From assembly GCA_020283715.1 (NCBI GenBank), contig JAIQCW010000144.1:1-46417 (forward strand): 46,417 nucleotides of DNA, given 5' to 3'. How positions within the stretch are numbered: position 1 is the first letter of the stretch; every line of letters begins with the position of its first letter. Below are positions 8,124 through 18,173 of this stretch, in pieces. Under the pieces are notes generated by a model. It made no database searches and was not told where the DNA came from. It worked only from the letters and a program-made list of their open reading frames with translations. Source of the stretch: Cytauxzoon felis. Lineage: Eukaryota > Apicomplexa > Aconoidasida > Piroplasmida > Theileriidae. The position numbers and the translations under genes were made by a program.

Positions 8124-11100
8124 ATGAAGGAATGGTTCAAGAGTAAAGTGAGTGAGATTGGTGAAAAGGCGGTGGATTCTATGGTTAATATAATAATGTC
8201 AAAGAATGATACATCATCAATTACACAATTTCATAATGTAAGTATAATGATTTTATAATTTATTATATATAAATTTATAGACACCATTATTAACAGCTAT
8301 TAAGAAGAGTATAAATTCAAAGGTACAGATAAAACAACCAAATGTAATATATAATACATCTTCATTAAAAGATGAAAAATTATGTAAAATGAAATTATTA
8401 ATATCTGAAGGGATATTTTTATTATTACCAAATGGTACATTACCAACAACTACAGATAATGTACGTAGAAAATTTTATAATTTCAATAGAAATTTAAATA
8501 ATATTGATGATATAAATACACCAATCACTAATGAAACTACACCAACTTCTATAATTAGTAATTTTGAAATACCATTTAATCATCTAGATGATAGAAAAGG
8601 CCGTTTAGAATTTCAACCATTCGGTCATATTAAAGCTCATAAATGTAAATATACATTAACTATAGAATGTAATAATAATATACAAAAATCTGAACCATAT
8701 GATATGGATGATGATCCAATGAATAGAGTAGTATGGAATTATCTATATGAAAATGAACTATCCGATTTCAATGATGATATCATCATAACTGTATCTTCAA
8801 ATCTAGATGTCACTAAATACCTAAATGATCCATTCGATACTACACCAAAAACATTCAATAGAACAATACAATCCAGAAAAAATCTAATCAATACACATAA
8901 TAGAAAAAATGACAACTATTATACACAAACCGTTGGTAGAGCCATCATTTCACTACCACTCATACTAGATTCATTCCATAACAACTATACACCTGATGTC
9001 CAATCCAACTCTCCTTCCATTAGGCATGAAGCCTCTCCACTTGAGGTTACCACCACCGTTGGTCCTGCAGACAGCTCTTCTAATTACCTATCTCTAAAGA
9101 GTAATGCCACTCCCGGAGATCGTGGCAGTGAAAAAGGCGGTGAGGATGTAACCTCGAGTGGATGTGTTCAACCCGGAGGAACAGAGAATTCTACCCGGAA
9201 GAACGAAAATGTTCAACCCCTAAGAACAAAAGATGTTAACCCGGAAGAACAGACTTCCACCGAGGTCCAATCCGACTCTCCTTCTCCTGCAGACAGCTCT
9301 TCCAATTACCTCCCCGTAAACGGTAAAGCCACTCCCGGAGATCGTGGCGGAGAGATGTCAGTGATTGGGCCTCAAGTGGAACCCGCAGCTGATCTCAGGG
9401 AAGCGGAGGGGGAAATAAATAGAGATGCCTCCACGGCAAGTGGAAGACAAGGTGTATTGGACAAGACCTTAAGTGGAGAAGCTGACGGCAAGACGATATT
9501 AGGTGGAATGTCTAATGTAAAGGATGGATTGATATTGGATGGTAAAATATGTAATGATAATATAATTAGTGTAGAAAGGAGAGAATTTAGTACTATTGTA
9601 TCATTTTGGTTGGAATTATTACCATTGAATGAGCATAAGATGGATAGATCAAAATATATAAGACCATTTAATGGTTATCCATTATATGGTATGAAGAATC
9701 CAAAATATTCATTAGGATATATATTAATAACATTAGAAATTTATTGGTATAATATGCCATTATATTTAAATATATTAAATAATATGAATAAATCATATCA
9801 AGAATGGATAGTACAACCAAAATTTGAATTAATACATTTTATGTCAATAATTGATCGTTATATATATTTATATAATAATAAACCATTATGGATAAATAAT
9901 TTATTAATACCAAAAGTATTTAATCCAAATGAATTTTTATTTATTTTTATATTTTGGTTATTATTATTTAATCTAATTGTAAATACTGATCTTAATGCAT
10001 TACCACTTGCAATTTTTTTTATTATTATATTTATATCATTCTATTATAAAATTAATAATCATTATAATTATAATCGATTCAAATATCATAATATACAATT
10101 ATTCAATAATTATAATCAATGGAATCATCCATTCAATCTTAATCATATACAAAATAACACCAATATATCAAATAATACAGATAAATCTCCATCAAAAATC
10201 AACTCCATCGAAAAATATAATAACACAACTCCACTTGAGGTCCAATCCAACTCTATTCCACCTGAGGCTACAACCAACTCTCCTTGTCCTGCAGACAGCT
10301 CTTCCAATTCACTCCCCGTAAACGGTAATGCCACTCCCAGAGATCGTGGCGAAGGTGATGAGGAAAAACAGGAAATGTCTACCCCTAAGAACGAAAATAT
10401 TCAACCCGGAGGAACAGAGAATTCTACCCGGAAGAACGAAAATGTTCAACCCATAAGAACAGGAAATCTACCCGGAGGAACAAAAGATGTCAACCCAGAA
10501 GAACAGACTTCAACTATATTAGATCTAACCTCAAGTGGAAAACCCGCAGCTGATCTCAGGGAAGCGGAGGGGGAAGTAAATAAAGAAGCTGTCTGCAAGA
10601 CGACATCAGGCACCACGGCGAGTGGAATGGAGAGTATGACTGTAATCTCGTGTGAAAAACAGGATGAATGTGGAGTGGATAAGTTAAGTTCCTTGAGTAT
10701 AAGTGTTGAGACTCCTAGATTTCATGATTGTACTCCTGAGAGTAATTTAAATGAAATGGATGTACAATTAGATAATGAGGTTACTACTCCTATTGGTAAG
10801 ATAGATGATTGTAATATAGGTATACAAAATTCTAATAGACATAATATTATTGTTAGTAATCCTTCTTATAGATCAGTATTTAGTGGTGAAGTATCAGATA
10901 TTGAATTAGATATTATAGATGATATGAATATAGAATATGATAATTCATATTTGAATAAACCAATTGTTAAATTAAATGAAGGATTACAATTAAATGAAGA
11001 AACATCTATAATAAAATCTATATATGGTGAACATTATATGAATATAATACGTGGAATAGATGAACAATGTGCTATATTTTCTGATGATAAAATAGAAATA

Positions 11101-11691
11101 GATTTAGGTGATATATTAGATATAGTATTAAAAATTATAAATTATATACAATTTATATTAGGACATATAATAATATTTATAGAAAAAATAAAATATTCAT
11201 TAATTTGGGAATCAAATATTAATACAATTTTTACTTTAATTATATTAAGTACATTATTAATACCAATTTATATAACATTTTATATTATATCTATTATATC
11301 ATTTAAAATTTATAGATATATCTTGTTCTTACTTTTATTATTATTATGTCTATTCCCAAATTATTTTAATAATAATTTTATAAATAATAATTATAAATCT
11401 AATATTTTCTATAAATTTATTATTAATATTATCAATTGGTATCTTAATTGGTATTATAAATTACCAGATCAAAGAGAAATCGATCATAGAGATATCTGCT
11501 CATTACAATCTATTAATAGATTAACCAAATTATTACCAAATAATCATTATATCAATTGGGATCATTATCAAAATATACTCAAACAAGATTTTATCAATCT
11601 CCATAATCAATATGATATCTATAAATTCACACAATCAATCTCAAATATCGAAAGAACTATCATCAAAGATTACTACCTCTCCAAATTGTAA
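8124..11691 (+). CDS. C2 / MCTP-like multi-pass membrane protein with in-frame mosaic repeats
   Basis: Exon 1 is 8124-8237 and exon 2 is 8281-11691, separated by a 43-base intron (GTAAGT...TTATAG) in phase 0. The product is 1174 aa. Residues about 80-190 look like a C2-type beta sandwich (GRLEFQPFGHIKAHKCKYTL and EPYDMDDDPMNRVVWNYLYE). Membrane segments lie at about 590-630 (FLFIFIFWLLLFNLIVNT and on) and in a C-terminal cluster at about 1018-1065. The motif IWESNINTIFTLIIL resembles the W.(D/S)P..T hydrophobic region of the PRT_C/MCTP C-terminal domain. Such proteins tether membranes or assist calcium-linked traffic; this role is inferred. Two in-frame repeat stretches (residues about 276-453 and 687-825) lie between the domains, and the reading frame stays open through both. 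Confidence 0.7.
8992..9525 (+). repeat. Mosaic palindromic block R4 (exonic, in frame)
   Basis: Two M3-M4 cores (M3 at 9092-9101 is CTCTAAAGAG, at 9314-9323 is CCGTAAACGG), with four M7 units between them and one M5. It encodes SSNYLSLKSNATPGDRG and related peptides within the C2-like protein. Confidence 0.93.
10225..10640 (+). repeat. Mosaic palindromic block R5 (exonic, in frame)
   Basis: Order: M1, M1, M2, M3 (CCGTAAACGG), M4, M7 units (about 10380-10510), M1', M5, M2', M6'. It is translated in the C2-like protein, just after the first membrane segments. Confidence 0.93.
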
Positions 11692-11769
11692 TCTAATTAA
11701 ATAATATATTCACACAAAACTAATGTAATTATATCAATTCAAACACACTAATGAATGTAAATAGATCTC

Positions 11770-12052
11770 CATCTGAAGTGCTTTACTTGTCCTGCCGTCA
11801 GCTTCTCCACCTGAGGTCTTTCCACTCGCCGTTGAGCTCTTCTATTTACCTCCCCCTCCGCTTACCTGAGATCAGCTACGGGTTCCACTTGAGGTTAGAT
11901 CTACTATAGTTGAAGTCTGTTCATCCGGGTAGAATTCATGTTCTTAGGGGTAGACACACCTGGAAGCGATCTATGGGAGCTGGAAGGGGAGATAAATAGA
12001 GAAGCTGTCTGCAAGACGAACAGAGTTGTATTGGACCTCAGGTGGAACGGCT
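11770..12052. repeat. Mosaic palindromic block R6 (M5 in both orientations, no M4)
   Basis: Intergenic block with M5 in minus orientation (about 11850-11890) and again in plus orientation (about 11960-12000), two M7 units between, and M1/M2 at the ends. It is unusual in lacking the M3-M4 core. Confidence 0.85.
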
Positions 12053-12195
12053 GAGTTCTGGTGATCGTTTTTATGTGATTATTAATGGTGTATATTGATC
12101 CCTACACATTGGGTGTTTTATAATGATAAATAATTTCAATGTTGATATTTGATGGTATAAAATTAATTCATTTCAATCGCATAATATATGGTTTC

Positions 12196-12349
12196 ATGGA
12201 ATTATTACGTCCTCGTAAATTATCAATGAGACAAGATCGTAGAAGGTTAATTTATAATATATAAATATTTCAATTACATTAGAACTAAACGTGAATATCG
12301 TTCCAAGAGACATAAATATGGTTATCATTATAAATGGTTAGGTGAATAA
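12196..12349 (+). CDS. Tiny basic protein, 38 aa, two exons (tentative)
   Basis: Exon 1 is 12196-12245 and exon 2 is 12283-12349, joined across a 37-base intron (GTTAAT...CATTAG) in phase 2. The product starts MELLRPRKLSMRQDRRRTKR and is almost entirely basic and aromatic, ending HYKWLGE. The size and charge suit a small ribosomal or mitoribosomal protein, but no family is recognised and a further upstream exon is possible. It converges on the FASTK-like gene, with only two bases between the two stop codons. Confidence 0.45.
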
Positions 12350-12351
12350 AT

Positions 12352-15336
12352 TTAAAACGTCCATTTACGCTTTCGCACATTCTGTAAACGCCTAATTATC
12401 ATACCATTTGTACTATTACGCCAATAATAACGCGGTAATTCATCTTCTCCATTCAATCTGTTATATATCTCATCTATACGCCTAGATACCTCCGGATAAT
12501 ACAATCCCAAACGATCAACACTCAATTTTAAACGCTATATACATATATATGAAGTATACACACTACACTCGAGGTCCCATCCAACTCTCTTCCACTCGAG
12601 GTCTTTCCACTAGGCGTGGAGCCTCTCCTATTTACTTCCCCTCCGCTTCCCTGAGATCAGCTACGGGTATTCCACTTGAGGTTACATCATTACCTTCAAC
12701 ATTGCCACGATCTCTGGGAGTGGCTATACTCTTTAGAGATAGGTAATTAAAAGAGCTGACGGCAGGACCGACCTCGAGTGGAACAGAGGTTGTAACCTCA
12801 GGTGGAATGTAGATTTGTATAGACATACTTGTAATTCGATGGTTGAGTTGATTTCCTTAAGATTTATATATTCTAATAATTGGTTATTGAATTTAGTATT
12901 AGTATAATTGAGTTTACTGAAGTATGAGAGTAATTTGATTGAAGATTTTGTATTGAGATTTTTTGTATTGAAGATATGGTTGATAATTTTATTGAATAAT
13001 TTATCATTAATAAGATGTATTTTAGAATATGATTGTATAATTGTAATAGCATCATGTATTAGAAATTCATTTAATACTTCTTCTTTTTGTATAATTGTAC
13101 TTATAATATTATAGAATTTTAATTCTTTACATTTAAATCTACTAAATCCTAATAATAAATTTGTTATTATATGTGGATCTAAAATAGAATCTTCATCTAT
13201 AAATGTATATACTGATCTTAATAATAATGATATTATACCCCTATTATTATAATTCAATTTTGATAATGATATTATTATATAAGATATATCCAACAATTCA
13301 AATTCTCTAATCCTTCTCCTCATATCTATCATCATCCTATCCAATAATATACATGATATATCCTCACCATATACCTTACCAAATATCCTCAAACATAATA
13401 CCAACATCGTAGAAGATAATACACTTGAGGATACAATCCGACTCTCCATTCCACTAGGCGTGGTGCCTTCTCTATTTAGTTCCCCCTCAAGCTCCCGTAG
13501 ATCACTTTCGGGTTTTCCACTTGAGGTCTGTTCTTCCGGGTTAACATCATTAGTTACTCCGGGTAGAATTCCTGTTCTTAGGGGTTGAACATGTTCGTTC
13601 TTAGGGGTAGACATTTCCTGTTCTTCCGGGTTAAGGCCACGATCTCCGGGAGTGGCTTTACCCTTCAGGGATAGGTAATTGGAAGAGCTGTCTGCAAGAC
13701 CAACCTTCGGTGGAGAGCCTCCACGGCGAGTGGGAGTGGAAGTGGAAAGTGGGTTTTCTTTGCATGTATATTTAATATTTGATTGATTTTTATATTTCAA
13801 TTGATAAATTTCATGTAATTTTTTTATAAGTGTATTAAATAAGATATTATTTTTATGATATTTGATGGTATGTTTTAATATTTCTACAACGTCTTCAAGT
13901 GTAAATTTATTATTAAAATTGGAAATGACATTATCAATTAAATCATTATGTAATTGTAATTGCAATAAATAAATACATAAATCAATAGAATGATTTTTTG
14001 TTAATAAATTAATATTATCCTTTATATAACCACAAAAATAATCCAAATATACTACATCTAATAACATCAAACCATCCAATACAAATTTACAATAACCACA
14101 TAAATAATTCATACATATCACCATACTCTTATAATCATCCATTACCAACTCCAACGATGAACCACCATAGTATAAATTTCCAATAGTAGGTCCAGATGAT
14201 GTCACATCATTTCCACTAGACGTTACACTTGAGGTTACGACATTGTATTCCTCTTGCAGAGAGCCTTCCTTATTTACCTTCCCCTCCGCTTCCCTGAGAT
14301 CAGCTATGGGTGTTCCACTTGAGGTCTCCACTTGAGGTCTATTAATTGTATTACGTTCTTCCTGGTTGACATCTTTTGTTCCTCCGGGTTGAATATTTTC
14401 GTTCTTAGGAGTAGACATTTCATGTTCTTCCGGGTTAACGCCACGATCTCCGGGAGTGGCATTACTCTTTAGAGATAGGTAATTGGAAGAGCTGTCTGCA
14501 GGACCAACGGTGGAAGCGAGTGGAACATTTGTGGTAACCTCAGGTGGAGAGTTGTTTGGATCAGTAGATGGATGATTTTGATTGGGGATATTCAATTGTT
14601 GTAGTATTTCGTGTGCAATATCGATTCCTTTGCGGCATTCTGCTAATGTACGGAAGAGTATATCTTTACCGTACGTATTGAGATTGATTTTGACAAGTAA
14701 ATCATCGACATTACAATTGAAGGAGTTCAATGTTAATAATAAAATAGACATTTCTTTACAGTCCTTAATTTCCAATTCCAATGCTTTCAGTTCCAAATTC
14801 TTCTTATCAATGCTATTCAAATTACCAACACCATATAAACGTCCAATCAATTCATCAATAGATGTACATCCAGCAATATCCAACGAAGAAAGGTTGTAAG
14901 TCGAACGAACGGAATGAAATAGACGTCTTCCAGTACATCTTGTCTTAGTCTTGCAGAGAGCTCTACACCTAAGGTCCATCCTGCCGTCAGCTCTTCCATT
15001 TACTTCCCCCTCCCCCTCCCTGAGATCAGCTACGGGTTCTCCACTTGAGGTCCAATCTACTACACCTATACTTTTGCCACGATCTCTGGGAGTGGCTATA
15101 CTCTTTAGAGATAGGTAATTGGAAGAGCTCTCTGCAAGAGAATGCGAGGTTGTAACCTCAGGTGGAGAGCCACCATGGCGAGTGGCAACGGCAGGAGCAA
15201 TAGTTAAGGTCTGTTCTTCCGGGTAGAATAGTTTATTATATATAATGGAAACATGTTTGTATAATAAATTCCTATTAGTAGATGATATAGGTAGACAATC
15301 ATATAACTTGTTGATAAATAATATATTCTTCATCAT
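12352..15336 (-). CDS. FASTK/heptatricopeptide-like organellar RNA-binding candidate, 896 aa, with in-frame mosaic repeats
   Basis: Exon 1 is 15336-12829 and exon 2 is 12534-12352. The intron 12828-12535 (GTATGT...TATAG) is in phase 0 and contains repeat block R7. The C-terminal third (residues about 640-895) is a chain of degenerate helical hairpins, for example IITNLLLGFSRFKCKELKFY and LIHDAITIIQSYSKIHLIND. Splicing completes another helix (STIELQ joined to RLKLSVDRLGLYYP). Helical repeats of this sort are typical of FASTK/RAP and heptatricopeptide proteins that process mitochondrial or apicoplast RNA. No RAP domain is seen at the end. Earlier helical segments lie at about residues 140-260 and 380-530. 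Three exonic repeat blocks separate these segments. Naming is by fold pattern only. Confidence 0.6.
12560..12812 (-). repeat. Mosaic palindromic block R7 (intronic)
   Basis: Minus-orientation M1, M2, M3 (CTCTAAAGAG), M4 (CCCAGAGATC variant), M1', M5, M6', wholly within the FASTK-like gene's intron and in its sense direction. The repeat frame here ends in a stop shortly after M5, as expected if it is spliced out. Confidence 0.9.
13425..13740 (-). repeat. Mosaic palindromic block R8 (exonic, in frame)
   Basis: Read on minus: M6, M1, M2, M3 variant CCCTGAAGGG (13670-13661), M4, M7 units, M1', M5, M6', M1'. It is translated in the FASTK-like gene. Confidence 0.93.
14205..14555 (-). repeat. Mosaic palindromic block R9 (exonic, in frame)
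   Basis: Read on minus: M1, M2, M3 (CTCTAAAGAG), M4, three M7 units (about 14430-14350), M1', M5, M2-like end. It is translated in the FASTK-like gene. Confidence 0.93.
14930..15225 (-). repeat. Mosaic palindromic block R10 (exonic, in frame)
   Basis: Read on minus: one M7 half-unit, M6, M1, M2 variant, M3, M4 (AGAGATC variant), M1', M5, M2', M1'. It is translated close to the N-terminus of the FASTK-like protein (residues about 38-135). Confidence 0.93.
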
Positions 15337-15351
15337 AATTAATACATCTTA

Positions 15352-15833
15352 CTAAGTTTTTATGACAATCTCGTCTGGTATTTTACCGTCTTTGAAAAGA
15401 CTTTTACCAGATTTATCAATGAGATAGTATGAGATCGACTTGGAACCCAGATATTTCGGTAAAACATCATTAGACCTTAATCCAATGGTAAGTTCATTAT
15501 GTAAAACAGAGTTTTTTTTGATCAAAATTTTGTAGACTTGTCTTAAATAATGATGTTACAAGGCCTATATGGTAATGATGAAGAATGTGTAGAATATAAA
15601 TTACCATTAATGTAATATTCTCCAGCGTTGGCGTTATTTTGTTTAAAAAGTATCCTATATATTTTATCATCGATACTGCATTTAGTAGTTTTATCAAATG
15701 AACTTTCATAATGGTCTAATTCTAATTTCAATAGAATCTCACGTACAAACTTGGGGTTCTTACCAGGCAGATCATCGAATGATGATACCACGCCTATTAA
15801 GCATAATATACTAATGACTAATAATCTATACAT
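15352..15833 (-). CDS. Small secreted protein, unrecognised, 137 aa, two exons
   Basis: Exon 1 is 15833-15605 and exon 2 is 15536-15352. The intron (GTAATT...GACAAG) joins phase 1. The first 18 residues (MYRLLVISILCLIGVVSS) are a clear signal peptide. The mature part has one cysteine (KCSIDDKIYRILF) and ends GKIPDEIVIKT without a membrane segment or retention signal. A shorter intron ending at ATATAG (about 15587) is possible, but it leads to a less protein-like frame. The stop codon lies 15 bases upstream of the FASTK-like ATG, head to tail. I do not recognise the family; export from the parasite is an inference from the signal peptide. Confidence 0.65.
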
Positions 15834-16159
15834 TGTTTATAATATATACAGATTCGTCTATCAGTTTTAATCCCCCATCCAATAACTCTATATTCGTGTT
15901 GCGTATTTAGATCTAGGAAAATATACACATTTACAAATAATTTAATAAGATTAAAACAATCATAAGATTTAATAATATTATTTCAAGATCTCGCGTAAAT
16001 TTTGATATTTTCGACCAAATATCGCGGGAATCTATACCCTAGTCAGTACCCCTCTATAATAGGAAAGGGATATATAAACACTAAACAGATGACAAATTAA
16101 TTTTAAACATTCATTAATTGAATAAAAATTACCCAATAATCTTCTAAGTTACACATAAT
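15834..16159. other. Intergenic, no gene seen
   Basis: AT-rich spacer between two minus-strand genes. It should hold the promoter of the small secreted gene. A CTCGCGTAAATTTTGATATTTTCGACC-region (about 15990-16020) has two CG-containing spots, but no defined motif. Confidence 0.35.
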
Positions 16160-16633
16160 TCAAGAGTATTGATAATTAGGTGCAGCTATATATGCCCTAT
16201 GTTTACTTGATGGCCTCGGCTCTATATAATTGTAACCAAATTTCATCTTATGTTCATCCCATTTACACTGAAACCATTCATTATACCATTTGACACATTT
16301 AGTTGAAGCTAATTCAGGTTCCTGTAGTAATTTCATGAATAAAGAGCCATATGAGGCTTCAATAGATACCTCGTGGAAGTTGTATTTATTAAGACATCTA
16401 AATTCCTCAATTAATAAAGAATTACAAGCAGAATTAGGATTATCCGATTTTACCAATTTCTCAAATTTATCATTCAGTTCCAATTCAGTCAACTCGTCAT
16501 TTTCATGTTCATGAGGGTACCTATAAAATCCAGCGTTACGCGCTAATGATCTCAACCATGAATCATTAGGTTTATAATTACTGTAACCCGGAACCTCATG
16601 AACAGTACCAGTCATTATTATATAAACTGACAT
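16160..16633 (-). CDS. Twin CX9C (CHCH-type) protein, about 157 aa
   Basis: Single-exon ORF. The first ATG in frame is at 16633, and a second at 16615 (MTGTVHEVPGYSNY) may be the real start. The C-terminal half holds two CX9C motifs, CNSLLIEEFRC and CVKWYNEWFQC. They are the hallmark of CHCH proteins folded by disulphide relay in the mitochondrial intermembrane space. Here they are spaced further apart than in most family members, with a helical region (EVSIEASYGSLFMKLLQEPE) between. It is likely a respiratory-complex or MICOS-type accessory protein. The tail is rich in K/R/P (FGYNYIEPRPSSKHR). The assignment rests on the cysteine pattern; the specific protein is not identified. Confidence 0.75.
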   Translation of the reverse strand: MSVYIIMTGTVHEVPGYSNYKPNDSWLRSLARNAGFYRYPHEHENDELTELELNDKFEKLVKSDNPNSACNSLLIEEFRCLNKYNFHEVSIEASYGSLFMKLLQEPELASTKCVKWYNEWFQCKWDEHKMKFGYNYIEPRPSSKHRAYIAAPNYQYS

Positions 16634-16727
16634 AAACAAGTGTTATAGGGCATGGTGTAATAGACATACAACTTCCAAACTAAAAAACAAATGAATTATT
16701 GTATACCAATACATCTACAATCATCAT

Positions 16728-16972
16728 CCCACCTGAGGTCGTCCTGCAGACAGCTCTCCACTCGAGGTTACAACCTTATCTTCCACTAGGCGTGGAGCCT
16801 CTTCTAGTTACTTCCCCGTAAACGGTAATGCCACTCCCGGAGATCGTGGCGACAAACCCGTAGCTGATCTCAGGGAAGCGAAGGGGGAAGTAATTAGAAG
16901 AGCTGACGGCAGGACTGCCCTCAGGTGGAGATCTATATGTATGACGACCTAGGATGTGTAAGGCCTTCAGTG
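16728..16972 (+). repeat. Mosaic palindromic block R11
   Basis: Intergenic, plus orientation: M1, M2, M1, M6, M3 (CCGTAAACGG), M4, M5, M2', M1'. It lies between the CX9C gene and eL28, which are divergent. Confidence 0.9.
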
Positions 16973-17349
16973 GATACCTATGTAGTGATCTCTTTCGGAT
17001 ATATTATAAATGTATAGTTGTTATGACTTAATAATAATATAAAATATTAATGTTATGTCACTTAAATTTTAGATAATTCAGACACTATTCTGTAGAATCT
17101 AATGCCTCTCTCCCATGGGATGAACGGATTTTTCAATAAAAAAAATTTTTTTACAAAAATTGAATATAAGTTGAATAATAATTTAATAAATCATATCACA
17201 ATTATAATTAATCTTAATATTCTATAATTTACTGGAAATTCGATCATTGATATCATCCATGCTAGTATAGACTGACCCCATTACTATAATTAATGTAGAT
17301 AATTCATTTTTAATTAATTTATTATTATTATAATATAAATTTACCTATA
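16973..17349. promoter_or_regulatory. Upstream region of eL28
   Basis: AT-rich 377 bases directly upstream of the eL28 ATG. It should carry the promoter. No motif stands out beyond A/T tracts (for example A- and T-runs at about 17138-17160). Confidence 0.3.
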
Positions 17350-17843
17350 ATGGCACCTAAATCTACGAAGGGGTCTTACCAAGTACAAGCTCCAGATTGT
17401 TTAATATGGGAATTGGTACGTAATAATCATGCCTTCTTGAAGAAATCTGGTTCTAAGACATTTTCATTGGAAAATTATAATCTTTTAGGCAAACATACAC
17501 CAAAATTAACTGGTAAATTTATTATTTTTTGAATTCTTAATTATTCTTATAGGATTTTCTAATAAATGTGTTATGGATGTACGCCTTAGTTCAGGTGGCT
17601 CTGTAATTACACATGAAACTTTGAATCCAAAAAACACTAGGTATGTTTCATACATTATTTCATCAATCATTCATAATCAGACGTGTATATAATAAAACTC
17701 AAGTCAAGAAATACTCAAAGTGCCTAAAGAACCTATCAGAACTACGTACAACCGTTAGAAAACTTAGACCAGACCTAGCCAAACATGCCATTATCAAATT
17801 CGCTAAACTAACTAGAGCAAAAACAGATGAAAAAGTAGAATAA
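17350..17843 (+). CDS. RPL28: 60S ribosomal protein eL28, 137 aa, three exons
   Basis: Exons: 17350-17512, 17553-17640 and 17681-17843. The introns are 40 bases each (GTAAAT...TATAG and GTATGT...TCAG) and phases agree. The start IWELVRNNHAFLKKSGSKTF matches the eL28 opening (VRN.s.FL.K....fs.ep.nL). The basic C-terminus with RVYNKTQVKKYSKCLKNL and VRKLRPDLAKHAIIKFAKL matches the L28e end, where RPDL..aAi..A is characteristic. The length equals that of other eL28 proteins. It is a structural part of the large cytosolic ribosomal subunit. A repeat block begins about 40 bases after the stop. Confidence 0.93.
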
Positions 17844-17884
17844 ATTTACTACCATATATATTATATCATTACATATTCTGTAAA

Positions 17885-18140
17885 CTCTACTCCACTCGAG
17901 GTCCAATCCGCCTCTCTTCGTCCTGCCGTCAGCTCTTTTATTTAGTTGTCCCTCCGCTTCCCTGAGATCAGCTGCGGGTTCCACTTGAGGTCCAATCATT
18001 ACCTTCACCTCTTTGCCACGATCTCCGGGAGTGGCTATACTCTTTAGAGATAGGTAATTGGAAGAGCTGACGGCAGGACTGACCTCAGGTGGAGGCGAGT
18101 GGAGAAGATAGTTTGATTGGACCTCGAGTGGAGTGCTATA
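17885..18140 (-). repeat. Mosaic palindromic block R12
   Basis: Intergenic, minus orientation: M1, M2, M3 (CTCTAAAGAG), M4, M1', M5, M2', M1'. It lies between the 3' ends of eL28 and the cyclin-like gene. Confidence 0.9.
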
Positions 18141-18173
18141 TGTATGAGTGTATAGATATATAAAAGACTATAA

